Positions 1 through 13,181 are shown, numbered from the stretch's first letter. The stretch is 64,000 bases of DNA from Pristionchus mayeri (GCA_036245805.1 BTRK01000002.1:7622689-7686688); one strand, 5' to 3'. The notes: a model not told the origin generated them from the sequence alone. Translations and numbers: made by a program.

Positions 1-450
1 CGGAAAAGAGGAAAGAAAGAAAGGAAGGGATCAGACCGAGGGCTGGGTTGTGCAAAAAATGACTATTCTGTGAGAGAGGAGAGGAGGCGGAGGGTGAAAT
101 GGGTTCGAAAAAAAGAGGTGCCAAAAGGAGGGAGGAGGGAGGATAGGGGATAGCTGGGGGTGGAACGGACCGGGTCAGACAGAGCCTAGTACGGGCTAAA
201 GGGAAGGAGGAGAGAAGATGGCAGCGGGGGAGGAGAGGAGACATTGAAAGATGTTGAATCGCTTGTGGTTTGCGCGGTTTGCAATTTGAACTATGCTTTG
301 GTTTGGTTTCAAAAACACCATTTCGGCATAATCCAATTCGAAACTATTTTCTGTTCAGAAATTTTGATGGAAAAATTTTTTGTTTCAAATTCATCTTTGT
401 GACAAGCGCATTCGGCACTTTTCAACTGCTTAACCCGCTGAGGAAATGAT

Positions 451-563
451 TAGAGTTCGAGAAACGATACCAAGGCCTCTTCATTCCCCACACTCTCTCG
501 TCGGTAGACCTGTCGAGAGTGTATGGGAAATGAAGAGACCGTGTATCGTTTTTCGAACTCTAG
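451..563. repeat. 110-bp hairpin family, copy 1
   Basis: This is a near-complete inverted repeat. The left arm begins TAGAGTTCGAGAAACGATAC and the right arm ends with its near-complement. The inner arms carry CTCTTCATT and CACACTCTCTCG, and the loop includes GTAGACCTG. It is one of the best preserved copies and defines the outer end (GAGTTCGAGAAA) seen again at 6.2, 13.7 and 16.35 kb. Confidence 0.8.
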
Positions 564-1759
564 AAAAGCTCGAATCGATAAATGTCTACCTCTTCGTTAC
601 CGTAGCTTGCCGCTGGATGTTTGAGGGTCCCGCAGCGACGAAGATGGTATACTGTAGTCTTGGAGACTCGATTATTGATCGACGATGTTGTTCTGTGGTG
701 GAGTTAGAAACTCCGTCTGCTATCGTTGGACGTTATCGCGCACCGCTAGGCGGGAACGGACGGCAGGGAACCCTGGAAAGATCAGAGATCAAAGATCAGA
801 TAGTGTGATTGAGATTTTACATGCAACATCGAGCGAGAATGAGCAGTTCCATTTTGGATGAACGATAGATTACATCTCCATGCTATACTCTGTCTAACTT
901 CTCAGATCAACGAACTGTCTCCAAAATAAGGCTGATTGCGCGCAAACCAAGCAAGCAAGAACGCTAGTTCCGTAATTTAGACACGGGGGCCGTGTTTTAG
1001 GATCCCATCTCTCCCTGTGTCTGCTAGAGCAACTTCCTTTGTCCCCTCTCTCCGACCCGGTGCCCCTCTCCCCAACCCATCTCTCTTTCTCTGCGCTCTC
1101 TCAACGCGCTGCACTCTCTCGCGTCTCTTCGATGAAATTAACGCAGTTGTAGTGCGCAAAAAAGGTAGGAGGGCACACGCTTATCTTAGGCATCTCTACC
1201 CCCTTCGATCAGATCTGATCACCCCTTAGTAAACTAGTATTGGAAATGATCGAGTGCCGGGTAAAAACTCAAACTGAAAAGGTCGACAGTGGAAGGAAAA
1301 ATAATTCAGTGGTAGATCAATTGGGCAAGAACAGGCGAAAAGACTCGAGAAAGTGTATCACACCGGCCGGGGGGAGGAGGAGGGTTGAGGGGAGCGAGAG
1401 AGCGTGCTGATTAGAGAGAGCGGTCAGGCGGCAAGTAAATAAATGACTGCTGCACCTCGCTCGGCTCGGCTAGAGGAGTTCGAGAGTAACCGTCTCTCAA
1501 AATTACACGCTCTCTCGTTTTGTCTGATCGGCCAACCGTCCGATTCTCTCACATTCGCCTGCTCTCTCGCTATCTCTGACTGACAAATGAGCCGGAAGAG
1601 AGTGGAATGCCGAACATTGCTCTGACTCTCTTCAGTTTACATGATCTATCGCTTAGTCTAGTCGGCCAGAGTGAGGAGAGGGCGGGATGGGAGGAGGCGA
1701 GAGGAGCTGTGATAAACGATCGGGTGCCGGTCGGCTGACTGGCAAAGAAGGCCCAGCGT

Positions 1760-2085
1760 AATCACAACTAGCAGAGATCGGCAGAGTGTGTTGCGAAGAG
1801 TGTTATGCACTCGGAAAATGCGTGCACTAGATCAGTTTAGAACTATGACTGCATGCTTTTTTGATATATCGAAGGCGGCATGACGTCATTGTTTTCATCC
1901 CACCTATTTATAACAGAGGATGCACTGTACACACCTACCACATCGATAACATGTGAAATTAATGTATGAGAAAGTTGAAAAGACCGAGAATATTTTGGGA
2001 TGAAGAAGTAGCAGAGGCCAAACCACAATTTGGATCACAACCAGCAGAGATCGGGAGAGTGTTGCGAAGAGTGATGCCAATCGAA
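1760..2085. repeat. Direct repeat of about 45 bp
   Basis: A segment beginning CACAACTAGCAGAGATCGG near 1762 recurs as CACAACCAGCAGAGATCGGG near 2037, both followed by a GTTGCGAAGAGTG stretch. The copies are about 275 bp apart in direct orientation. I see no coding content. It looks like a local segmental duplication. Confidence 0.6.
1829..1901. repeat. Second hairpin family, diverged copy
   Basis: A centre TTTGATATATCGAA is followed by CGGCATGACGTCATTG and a TCATCCCACC end, with a weak complementary left arm (GAACTATGACTGCATGC). The right half matches the reverse complement of the better preserved hairpin inside a receptor intron near 48.95-49.04 kb, so both belong to one dispersed family. 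Confidence 0.55.
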
Positions 2086-2159
2086 CTAATTGAGAATATA
2101 ATAACAAGAATGGAACAACTTGCACTTTAGTTTCACGAGAACCAGCACGTGCATGCGTA

Positions 2160-2232
2160 AACCGAAAAACCGAAAAGGAAAAGGTTAAAAGCCGAAAAGG
2201 TTACGAAAAGGTAACCGAAAAGGTTACCGAAT
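2160..2232. repeat. CGAAAAGGTTAC short tandem repeat
   Basis: This is a run of imperfect units built on CCGAAAAGGTTA, about six units long. It is low-complexity DNA with no coding signal. Confidence 0.7.
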
Positions 2233-5200
2233 AACACGGATAGAGTATACTAGAGCTAGAGCAACAAATGAAGAGCTAAAAATTCTACTCAATTTGATAT
2301 TCAAATTGTAATTCTGCAGTCTGTTAATGATCTTGTGTGTGGAGGATGAGAAGAATAGAGATCGCTCAGTGAGAAGAAACGTGCAGAAGAGAGTTCGGAA
2401 AAACAGAAGCAAGAGAGGAAACGCTGCGTAGATCAAGAAATATCGAAGATCACAAGGACAACAACCGATCATCTGCTCACTAATCTACACCGTTCTGCGA
2501 CCCAAAAGAAGATCTATTCATAGGTAAAATCTCCTGCTCTATTTTTTCGAGTAGCAACAGCTCAAAATCAGGAAAGCGGCGGAAGATGAAAGACAATCTA
2601 AGAAATACCAACCAAAAGGAGCCAAAATGAGCGAAAGTGAACCCGCGCTGCGTTCCTCTTTGTGTATCTTACGCTGTTTTACGCTGTTTTTCTTTTTTTC
2701 TCGCGCTCCGTTCTTGGTTGCTTTGTACGGGGTCGTCAAGAGTGCGTGGGGTCTAGACTGCGCAATTTGGTAAAGCGTCTCTTCATTTCCCTCTCGTACT
2801 GAACTTCCAGGTTGCATATGTTTCAAGAGCATTTGAAAAGGCGGTCAACATTCTTGTTTTCGGTGTTTCTAGCACATTCGATCATAACAAATAATTAAAT
2901 AAATATAAAAAAAAACAAAGCAGAAAATCACTCTCGAGCAGCGTTTCAAACAGGCAAACTCTCCAGTTTCAACTGACAGTTTGTATGTGCTTCAAGAAAA
3001 TTTCAAAAGACGGTCGCAATTCTAATTTTCACTAGTATTGTTGCTTACGGGGTAAAAAATAAATAATTGCAACAACATGAACGTGACTTTTGCTGCTATT
3101 ATAACCGTCAACGGTAACTCTTCATAGTACGATTTTCAGAGCGCACTCACAGAAACGCCAGAGTTCGCACTAGGTCGGATGATCACTGGATGTGTGGGAA
3201 CACAATGTGAAAATATTAGAGAATGCCGGTACGAGACCTCGTTGTATTGTTTTTGGTGATCATCCGTAATGTGGTTATGAGCATCAGCGTTCTAGCGTCT
3301 CCTCAATCTCGCGCGTGCTCTAGCAAATCTCTGAAATAACGAGAAATACTTAAATGTTGTGTCCGTTGTTGCACGGGAAAAAATATGCGACAACAATGCA
3401 GCAACGCGCGTTTTTATTAATTTTTTTCGTAATTAGTTTCAACGCGGATATGCTGCATGTGTTTGGTAAATTGCGACAAACTTTCTTCGCACAATGATTT
3501 CACGTCGGTCATGGTAGAAAAAGACTAAATCATCACTTTCTTACAGAACCTCGTTCAGATTAATGCGTTTGAGAACATTTGAGAGCAGAGTCTCCGCCTG
3601 TCACCGTAATAAGATCAACAGATCAGCGAACATAACTTTTAAGAAATATGAACATAGATTCTTTGAAGGTTCAATAGTGAAATCAGAGACTGCGAACAGG
3701 TTAAATTAGCAAAGATGAGAGTGAACTTCCTCAGGGAGGTATGATTTCACGTGACATTACTCTATTCCTTCAGTGTTATTTTCTCGCCAATAAAAACACG
3801 CATCATGAACAGCAACATTTTTGAGAAGCTCCTATCCTCACAAGGAGCTGGTCTTGTCTTGTCAGGAGCTTGTCAGGTTAAAGAGCAAGGCAAGGAAGCC
3901 GACTGCACCATAAACTCGCAAGATCAGCGATAATATTATCAGATTGTAATTATGCGCTTTGGAATGACAAGAGTAGGGTCAGAAATCTAGGTTGAATAGC
4001 ATAAATGAGAAAGCCCTGATTAAAGAACAAGGCAAGGACGCGGAAGCCGAAGAAACGACGACATCGGCGCAAAACCAGGCGGGCGGCCGCCGCAAAAATC
4101 ACTCCCCCGAGGCAACATTGAGAGGGGGGGGGGGGGGAGAGCGGACTAGGAGTTCCCATTTCCCCCCTCCTCCAGCCTCCCTTAACTTTAGCGCTCCTTC
4201 CCAGGCCGCACAAAGTGTGCGCGCGCACGATTGTAAATCCCCCCTTCCTTTCCCTCCCTCAAAGTTGGAATTGACCGACCGCACTCTTATTTTTGAACAT
4301 CTATTCAGAACAACTTCAAAACGCAATCTAAGACGGGTAAGGATAACAAAGACACAAAAAAATGGCTAACTAATGCTCGAAGTGTGGAAACTACTGCGAA
4401 AAGCAACCGAAAACTGATAAATTCAGCGAGAACAAGAGTAAAAAGAGCCATTTCGAGACTTGTGACCGGAATTGCTTCGGGGCCAGTGGCTGAAGAAGAG
4501 AGATTTTGAGCGCCGACCAGGCGGCAAAGCAGAGAGAGCGTGCAAATCAGAGAGAGCGAGCGGGACGACGAGAGCAAAGGGCGAGAGAGCACGCGAAATC
4601 GAGAGGGTGTGCCTCCTATTTTTGAATTTCTCAGTGGAAAAGCAACGGGCGAGTGGGGACGGCGCACCTGAATAGGGAAAAGCAGGGGGAGACGTGATTT
4701 GAATGCCAAGTGTCTCTCTCGACACAGGGTACAAATTGGCTGGTGTCAGTCGGTGGCTACTCTGTCGGCTACATTTAGCCGCCCTTGTCCGCTGGTGCAG
4801 TTGAGTTTCAAGAGATGCCTTATTTCGAGCGATCACGAAAACGCAATGCATCTTTCGTATCGAAGAGTAATAAATAATTGTCAATAATACTGACTGGGAC
4901 TTCTATCCTTACGTCTATCCTTACGCTTTCTGAGCTTTAAAAATGGAAATTGGTGAATGTCGAAAGTAAAGGCACTTTGGGGAAAGGTGAGGGAAGATCT
5001 AGAGAGTATCTCTTTCGCCAGCCCTAATCGCTCGTACGATCGCAGGTATCCCTACTGAAAGTGTCGATATTGCTGAGTCATTTTGATTAATTAGCGTGCG
5101 AAAAGAGCCTAGCTCGGTCCTCTCTCCCCTTTCTGTTACAAAAAGTGAACAGCTACTCTTCCTCCTCCTCCTCTCTCCCCTCCTCCCCCCTTCCTTTCCC

Positions 5201-6117
5201 TCCGCAACATTTCTCAGAGGGGATGAGACTCTTGCTCTCTTCTCACTAAACTCTGCACACCAGATGGTTTTCGGAAGCGAATGCTGGGGCCGAAAGAAGA
5301 ATATCTGACCGACTAGGTAGCGTGGGAAAGGGAGAGAGGCAGAGAGATCAGAGCAAGGTAGGTCACGAAAAAGATCCGCGAGGGCCTAGAAGAAGGGGCG
5401 CGACTAGACGAAATCGAGAGATATAAAGGAGGAAGGTCGCTGGTGTCTCGCCATTCTTTCTGTCTACGGTAACCCTGACTACCGTATCCCTATCCCTATA
5501 TCGCTATGCGCCTGATTTAGTAGTCTGCACACACTTTGCCTGTGCCCTTTCACGATTTATCGATTTCGTATCAGTGAAGGATGGTGTGTTGGCTACGGTA
5601 GTCGGTGCATCAAGTGCGTCTGCTCGGCCGACGTTTCCTACTTCGCGCCACACAAAGCGCAAGTCGAACAAAGAGGATGTCATCACTGATTCATCCTGCC
5701 TGCCTCTCTCTGTCTGTGTGAGTCCCTCCTCCATATAGGAGTGCTCCTATTCCGATTGAGAATAGCCAATGATGGGCTCGCTTTTCTCTGCCTCTCTCAC
5801 TTTCCTATGCTATTTCCCTGCTCTGATCGGAAGAATGTTCGAGGCTGGAGGAGAAGGAAAGGAAGTGAGACAACCGACCGGGGGAGACATACGGAAATGA
5901 ACTCCAAAGTCACAGATGAGGGTACGAACTTGCATGTTTTTGCGCGCGTCTAGCACCTCGAATTCGCTGAAACACAACTACAATCTCGCACTTTTTTAGG
6001 CAAGAATACGGTAGGGCGCCCGGTTTTGTGCGCACAATCTCATATTGGCCACACCCATGGTACTGGTTTTGTACTTGCGAAGACGCATTAGGAAGGAAGA
6101 TACGTCATAGGGACTTC

Positions 6118-6212
6118 GCAAAAAATCGTCCTTTCATTCTGTGTGCTACTGCCTGATCGGCGAGAGAGTGTGCAGCATGAAGAGATGCGGAATTGTTTCT
6201 CGAACTCTAGAA
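6118..6212. repeat. 110-bp hairpin family, degenerate copy
   Basis: The right half is well kept (GCGAGAGAGTGTGCAGCATG, then AAGAGATGCGG and TTTCTCGAACTCTAG). The left half (CCTTTCATTCTGTGTGCTAC) has lost much of its pairing. The outer end CTCGAACTCTAG is the same as in the copy at 451-563. Confidence 0.55.
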
Positions 6213-6317
6213 AGTTATATGCGTCACTGGTGAAAAAAATAATATCAAACTCAATATCAAACTTGAGTGCAACAATAGAAGCGATGACACACAGATTGAC
6301 TGGAGTATACCGAGTCT

Positions 6318-6391
6318 CTGACTCTCTCCAAATTCCCTGCTCTCTCGCTTGCTCTAACCTGCGAGAGAGCGTGGAAAACGAAGAGAGTCAG
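6318..6391. repeat. Hairpin family, short-arm copy
   Basis: The arms TGACTCTCTCCAAATTCCC and GCGAGAGAGCGTGGAAAACG pair across a loop of about 12 bases. The motif CTCTCTCGC / GCGAGAGAG is perfect at the stem tip. It lacks the outer GAGTTCGAGAAA arm found in the longest copies. Confidence 0.7.
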
Positions 6392-6840
6392 ATCATTGAA
6401 TAATATAAACATAGCCGGCAAGGCAATCTCGACCACTTTCCACACAGACTGTCCGACACGAGCGCGAGCAAAACGCTGCCCATAAAGCCCCCGAAAAAGG
6501 GCGGGCTAGCGAAGAGACTGAGCGATGCCTATAACTATAGATCACCCCGTTAGCCACCCTATCAGATCTCTGATTGCTGGCAATTCATTTCAACAAAAAA
6601 AGCGCTTGAATCGCGGACTTCAAAGGAGCGCAGACCTTCTTTGCGCAGCTTCTTCTCCAGGCGGGCTTTCTGGTTCCTTTGCCCCGCCCCATTTTCCTGG
6701 ACGTCGGCCGTCTCTGTAGGCGACCGCCCTCATCCCTTCTCCAGAGGGGGTCTTAGGGGAGGGGAGGGGAGAACCCATTTAGGGTGGTCGTTCCCCGTCC
6801 GGCGCGTGCTGCAACATAAATCGTGCAGCGGCGGCACGCA

Positions 6841-6866
6841 AATCTCTCTCTCTCTCTCTCTCTCTC
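6841..6866. repeat. (CT)n microsatellite
   Basis: A run of CT dinucleotides with no other content. Confidence 0.9.
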
Positions 6867-7375
6867 CTCCCCCTTCCTCCACCAAGTGAGGGTCGTTTCG
6901 CTGCTGCCCGCAGAAACTCGCTTTTTGAACGCGCGTGAGGGCTTTTTGGGTTGAATGTACACTGCGATAAATCGCCCAAAACGGCGACGAACTTATGGAT
7001 GTCGGGAGGGAGGAGGGAAGAAGAGGGAAGAGGGGAGGATAGTAGTATCAAGAGCGAGGATCATTAGCCGAGTCTCAAGTGCAGTAATGTGGCGCGCTAA
7101 AATGAGCGGTAGGTCAGAAGTCGCGCTGATTGCACTGATTTAGTCGCTATAGAGGCACGTTGAAGCCTTTTTAGGGCTTGATAGGTGGTCGACCACCACG
7201 GAGTTATTCTGAAGGCGTTGCGGCAGCTTGCTCGTGGGACTACAAATTCCATCCCGAAGCCGCTATTTCGTAATGCGATGAGCCTTTCTGCGATCGAACA
7301 TTTGCGCAATCCAAATTGGCCGATCGTGGGAGATTAGAAGTGAAAACTACCTGGAAATTGCGCGAAAAAGCTTTC

Positions 7376-7452
7376 GTCTGATTCTCTCAAATTCACATGC
7401 TCTATCGCTGTCTCAAACCGCCGAGATAGTGTGCAAAACGAAGAGAGTCAGA
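7376..7452. repeat. Hairpin family copy
   Basis: The ends GTCTGATTCTCTC and GAGAGTCAGAC pair, and the inner GCTCTATCG faces CCGAGATAGTG. The inner stem has changed relative to other copies (CTATCG/GAGATAG instead of CTCTCG/GAGAG) while partly keeping pairing. Confidence 0.7.
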
Positions 7453-8444
7453 CCGCTGCTGAGCGCGCGGGAGCCGACGCGGAACCCCAGCCATTTTTCC
7501 ATTGCCACCGGCAAAAACCTTCGGAGTTCGTCGACTACGGTAGTCGTGGGAGCCTTCTGGAGCCGACGGCGTAGACTGCTGAGGCGAAAAAGCAGTATCT
7601 TGCAAGGTCGCGCTGGAGTTCTTGCCCTGTTCACACAGACAATGCGAAATCGAGGCTCACAATTTCGCAAAGTGAATAGAAAGCTCCCCAATCGACGCGC
7701 TTTATTGGCATTTTGCCATTGAGTGCGTCCAAAAAGCGGCTGGGGTAGATCAAAAGTTTTTCCGTGCCGTCATAGCGTCGTGATTTCCGATTCAGAGCAG
7801 GATGCTCATTTCCCTAATGGAGAAACGGGGCAGAGGGGCAGACTTTTGTTCGACTCTGTAGTTTTCTCGTTCTCTCTAGGTGGCCTCGGCATTGCAAAAG
7901 TATGAATTCCCACCGAGATTGCATGGGCATCTCTTTCATCCCGCTAGGTGGCCAATAGGGGATAGTCCTACGCGGGAGGGCACCGCCCGGCACTACTCGA
8001 GAATAGACACACACTCAACGTTGAGGCCATCGGGAAATGTTGTTATGGCAGAGGGAGAGATGGAGAGGGGAGGTATAAATCTAGACTTCGATTGCCCCCA
8101 CTTCACTTCCGACCTCCACTAATTGAATTCAGCAGGCGGTAGGGGCGTAAAATTGCTGAAATTGACAGAGAAATGAACGCGGTGCTTGCTAGGAATAACA
8201 ATTAATTTCCAACAGTCCTTTCCTCGAACGTTCACTAGCCTATTCTCTAACCGTCGCGAGCGTGCTGGTAAGTCTCATAACTTTTCAATTGAGCGCAAAG
8301 AACGTTTGGTGTGAGAACGACAATGAACTACGCACTCTCTCAATGTGGCCTTATCTCTCCAGTTGCAGAGATATGAATAACACTTAGGGGCGAAAGTCTG
8401 TACTCTTCAATTGACGGATGTAAGAAAGTTTTGAAAATCAATAC

Positions 8445-8515
8445 GTGCTCTCTTCAATTCACACACTATCTCGCTAGTCAGACAGTGCGAGAGAGTGCGC
8501 AATATGAGGACAGTG
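8445..8515. repeat. Hairpin family copy
   Basis: GTGCTCTCTTCAATTCACAC and ACTATCTCGCT form the left arm; GCGAGAGAGTGCGC and ATATGAGGACAGTG form the right. The pairing is imperfect but the CTCTTCA...TGAGGA outer stem is visible. Confidence 0.65.
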
Positions 8516-9666
8516 GCTACTGCCTAATGTACACCACAGTAAAGGTAACCAGGGAAGTTCGTTAGGAGCACTCGAGCATCAAGGATTCATGAAAACTAAT
8601 GATAATGGGAAGAGGTTTTGCGCGCGTCTGACAAGTTCTGAACACTTTAGGCGCACGATAACAAGCCGGAAGGTGCGATTGTACAAAGGATAAAGTGTGT
8701 TTCAGAATCTCACGATATCAAAGCCCGTTACATGCGCAACGATAAACGGTGAGCGGAAGGTGAAAATTAATACAATCGTCAAAACCTCTAATCGACAAGA
8801 TTACATAAATCTTGAGGAAAGAGTCACTGAAGTGAGTACCTAACGCAGAGGAATTTGCGTGAATTCAGGGTAAATGTAGGCCGAGGTAGTGTGAGGCCTC
8901 TCGCAGACTTCCCTCTCAATCCCGCGCTCATTCAGAGAAATCATGACGCCTTTCACCTCTGTCCAGCGCGTTTATCAGAACTCGCAGAAGAGAGAGAACC
9001 GTTTTTAGCGATGCAAGCGCACTGCATGTTTACTAAAAGCGCTCAACCTTTCCAGAGCATTTCCCGATTGATTTCACAAAATTGGTTAAAACAATAGAGG
9101 AAAGGTTAGAATAGAGGAATACGGTAGCGCCAAGGTCGGCATAATTGTCATAACTTTTTCGGGGAGCTAGAGCAATACGGTAGAGTGACCTTGAATGCGT
9201 TCGTTGCCCAGTTATGTTTCAGTCGCGCAATATTCGACTTAAAATCACATAGATTTCAATGCCGTGGATGGAAGCGCTGGTATCAAAATTTAATAACTTA
9301 TTTTCATTTGCGTAGCAATTGGCATACACATTAGAGAAAAGTCAATTTCTTACGAAACGTACGGCAAAATTTAGCAACATAGAGTGCGTTTCATCTTGTT
9401 TTCCCTGTACTTGCCTAAGCGTAGTACTGTAGTAAATAAGCGTCGCGCCTTTTGTTTGTGATTGAACATTGCAAAAATACCAACTTCTTGGTATCACGAG
9501 AGGCAAAGAAACCGTAATATCTACAGTAGTGAAGTAAGCGAGCAAGAACGATGGTAGAAGATCTGGTTGGAGAAAGAAAAGCAGAAAGAGATGAGGCGAC
9601 AATGGTGAATGATCGAAGCGAGGGTCTCTCTCTCTCTCTCGTAAGCTTATGCAACTCTCTTCAATA

Positions 9667-9706
9667 CGCGTTATATCTCACCGCTTCGCTCAGCGAGATA
9701 TAACGC
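9667..9706. repeat. Small perfect inverted repeat
   Basis: CGCGTTATATCTC faces GAGATATAACGCG across a 14-base loop. All 13 arm positions pair. It is unrelated to the CTCTCTCG hairpin family and could be a cruciform or a small foldback relic. Confidence 0.75.
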
Positions 9707-10804
9707 GAAGCTATTTCTAATCGAAGCGCGCTTTTTGTAAGAAAAGGAAAACGATCGGAGCTGGATTGATCAGGGATGGCACAAGGGAGGCTAAGCTACT
9801 GTAATCGAGCTTGGATTGGTTTAGATATGGCTAGTATCGATTAAAAAAGAGTCAAATACACAGAAAGTTGAAGAATACTGTAGCATGATTCAGTGAAGGG
9901 GAACACAGATAACTGTTTACGTGACAATTAGAGTTTGTTAGCGACATCGTTTGCTTTTTTTTCAGGTCACACACAACTGTTCATCTATGATCTCACCGAA
10001 AAGCGCACTTGGTCACAGCCATTCACGAGCTCAAAGGTTTCCAAAACAACTCGTATGCACAAATATTTTCTTCAACTCTTTCTCATCCCATTCTACGCTT
10101 TGTATATCTTCTATTGGTCTTTTGATTGCTTCGAAGTTGTGGACTAATGAAGGCATCGAACAAGCAAGTTGCAAGAACATTAGAATTCGAAAAGTAAGAA
10201 GGTAAAACAAAACTGACCTCGATTTATCAGGCAGAATAGGAAAGAAATCAGCCGAAGAACCGCGCGCAAGAACTAACCGTTTTTGGTCGATCGAAGGGGC
10301 GGGGTGATCGAGTTAGTGGGCGGAGCCTGGCTCGGCCCGTGCCTCTCGTGAAGGGAAAGAGTGTGCGCTAGCAAGAGATCATGGCTTGATTACGGTATCT
10401 CGATTCATTTTGAGCTTCACCACCTAAAATGTGCGATTCTTGGCGATCAAATTTTCCCATGTACAGTCACATTTATCCTCTGTGTCTATCACATTCCCTG
10501 TACTATACGCGCTCGATACGTCGTTGAGGTTAATATCGGTTATCAACATCATTGTCGAAAAGTTATGCGCTGTCCTTGGCATGTCCAACTCTCTGTGTGC
10601 CCGCCGAGCGCTTTTTTGCGGGCATGTAATGGATCGAATGGTAACGGTTTGAGAAAGGGGGAGAGTGACCCGAGGCAGAGAGGGGAAAAGACCTTGAAAG
10701 TTTGCTGTGAGCCCGCTTTTTTGCACACGGCTCGCTCGCCCCTCTCAGACCTTGTAAACCAATAGGAGATCAATTATTAGCGAGCAGAGAGGCGAATAGA
10801 ACCA

Positions 10805-11265
10805 TCAATCATTGGGCTGAGTAGAATGAGAGGAGATTGGGGAAACTTTGTAGAAGGTTGGAGATTGAATTTCATTTGTTTATCTTATTTGAATTTATTG
10901 AGATCAGACATTCACTGTAGATCACTTATTAGCAAGAATAGGATAGATGCGAACAGCAACCATCAATCATTGGGGGGGGGGAGGTTGAGTAGAACGAGAG
11001 GAGATTGGAGGAAAGTTTGTAGAAGATTGGAGATTGAATTCCATTTGTTTATTCGTCAGAAAACCTGATTCAATTGAAGCATTTTAAGAAGCTCAGAATA
11101 GTAAGCGCTAAACGAAACAAATTGTATCAAGTGTGAACCATTGAGTATTTTGGAGATAACTAATAAGAAACCAATTAGGGAGGAGAGGAGGGGGAACACT
11201 ACCATCAACCATTGAGTTGATCACGAAAAAGAGATGATTGGGGGGTTTGTAGAAGTAGGGTCAAA
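10805..11265. repeat. Tandem array, unit about 155 bp, 2-3 copies
   Basis: Units begin ACCATCAATCATTG, continue through GAGAGGAGATTGG and TTTGTAGAAG, and end near GAATTTCATTTGTTTAT. Two copies (near 10,810 and 10,970) are close relatives. A third (near 11,200, ACCATCAACCATTGAG) is diverged. No coding function is visible. Confidence 0.7.
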
Positions 11266-12102
11266 GAAAGTTCTATTTTTTAAAAGAGAAACTTCTCCAA
11301 ATAGCAACATTAGACAAACGGCTGATCGTTTACATTATGCATGAAGCATAACTGAATCTGATCTCATGCGATCGGAGAAATATTTTACATGATATCAATT
11401 CTTAGCTAGGAGATAAGAAAGGGGAGGAGAAATGCCTCGTATTAGACGATCGGGCATGTTTGGAGATAATATTTGTTTTTATTAAAATGCGGTGCATCTT
11501 ACGAACAAACATTAAGAAGCACGGATCGTTTACTCGAAATGCGTAGCACTGATTGGATGAATTAATTCTACCCGGGTTACCCGTAAGATGTTCGCAATTC
11601 GGGTAATGGTCTCCCCTTTTCTCACACTTTCTCACCTTTTCGCCGGATATCTCTCTATTCTCAGCATTCTAGGTGATATACTAATATACTCTAATAATTA
11701 ATACTAATAATTTCTTGCATCCTAAGCAGGAATGAAGCCTGGCTTCGCAAGTTATTCTAACTGCACTCCGCGTTGCGCACACTTGTTCCAACTCAATCTC
11801 AAAATAAGAAGTTAAAATTGTTATTTTGTTTTTTCCAATCAGAGTAGCATCTGGAACAGGTTCCTTCCGAACTCAATGCTTTACAGAAAGCTTGAAACAC
11901 ATCCTCCAACGAATTTCAATAATGCTTGCCAATTCTAGGTCGAAAACCTTGCAACCGTCGCTTTATTTTGTACACTCTGTTGAATGGTCGAGTTTCAAGA
12001 AAATGCGAGAAAAGAATATATGATTATTCGAGTTATATCGCGTATGCTATACCCTTTCTTTGTTCTTGCTCAGACCTACCAGAGTGGATCGATGAGAGAT
12101 CG

Positions 12103-12176
12103 TTCGACTCTCTCCAAACCACACACTCTCTTATCGATCAGAGTGAGCGAGAGAGTGTATGATATGGAGAGAGCTC
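12103..12176. repeat. Hairpin family copy
   Basis: CGACTCTCTCCAAACCACAC and ACTCTCTTATCG form the left arm; GAGCGAGAGAGTGTATG and ATATGGAGAGAG the right. It has the same CACACTCTCT / AGAGAGTGT core as the other copies. Confidence 0.7.
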
Positions 12177-12284
12177 AGTGCTCAGCTAGATGCACTTTGA
12201 ATTAGCAACGGCCCACTGCACACACTCGTTCGCACCTTCACGCGTCATAACAGGGCACATTTCTCGCGCTGACCTCCGCTTTCC

Positions 12285-12375
12285 CCTCCCTCCTCCTCCT
12301 ATTCTCTTCCCTCCTCTTCTTCTCTCTCTCTCCCTCTCCTCCCTCTCTTCTCTCTTTCTCCTTCCTCCCCCTCAT
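12285..12375. repeat. CT-rich low-complexity tract
   Basis: A pyrimidine tract made of CTCTCC and CTTCC units, with no other content seen. Confidence 0.8.
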
Positions 12376-13181
12376 GCTCTCTCCACTTCTCGTCACCTCC
12401 ACCCCTCCAACCCATCATTCCACCTTACCGTACCCCTCCTACTTAGGTGCTTCCATATCAAGCGAGTTTAGCGTTGCACATATACGAGAGCGCTAGGTGG
12501 GCAGTCGGGTGATACCTACAAAGTCTTCTCAAGTAGCTGCTTACACATGCAACTCTGCTGCAGCAGATGATGAGAATACACGTGAATTGATGTGCCAGAT
12601 TGAAATAACAATTTTTAAAAATCTTAGGTCGTATAAGCGTTTCACTGACACTTCATAGTTTCTGTAATTCTTGTAGGTTAAATTTTTCGTTCAATTTTTC
12701 GTTTTCGTTATTTTTCGTTTCGTTTTAAATAAAAATGAACTGCATTTTCGGGCACGGTGCAGAATCGTTCATGTATCTGGTGAAATGTGCACCATTTGTT
12801 AGTTGATTGAGTGAGCTAGCTTCCTAATCACATTTCCTTCGCATCTTTGTAGCAAATATAATTGCTTTTTTTTCTCTTGCTTTTCCATGTTTCTGGAAAA
12901 GCCTAAATTGGATGATTTATTGAGCCTCATTCCCTTCGGATTTAACCACTTTCTCTCTAACCCTTACATCAAGATTCCTTCAACTGTTTCGATCCGATCG
13001 ACATAATCCAGGTTTCTCCTCAATAAAGAAATGAATAAATATATTTATTTACATAAAATGATTGGAACTTTATGAAGGGCACATATATGTACATATATTG
13101 CGGGGATGGATATTTGGGTAGAAAATATAATGACTGAGAGAAGGCCACACCGTGTGATCTTCGGAGTTTTTTTTACCAATG

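Larger units (their letters stand above)
1..13100. other. Gene-poor CT/GA-rich region
   Basis: No coding region in this stretch can be supported. Open frames are short, do not share splice phase with neighbours and mostly follow CT-rich or GA-rich low-complexity DNA. What it does hold is several hairpins of about 110 bp, short tandem repeats, a tandem array near 10.8-11.3 kb, and many scattered ACGGTAG-type octamers. It could be a long intron, an upstream regulatory region or plain intergenic DNA; the sequence does not decide between these. Confidence 0.6.

Noticed and set aside
3141..3250. Cys-containing frame after a TTTTCAG (SALTETPEFALGRMITGC)
   Set aside because: It runs into a stop, has no partner exon, and overlaps an inverted repeat (CGGATGATCAC / GTGATCATCCG).
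3992..4369. A 125-residue plus-strand frame near 4 kb
   Set aside because: It passes through a G-run and GC-rich low-complexity DNA, overlaps open frames on the other strand, and has no recognisable domain or splice context.
9966..10036. Possible exon reading HTQLFIYDLTEKRTWSQPF
   Set aside because: It has a good acceptor and a passable donor, but no adjoining exon in phase within several kilobases. One isolated exon is not enough.
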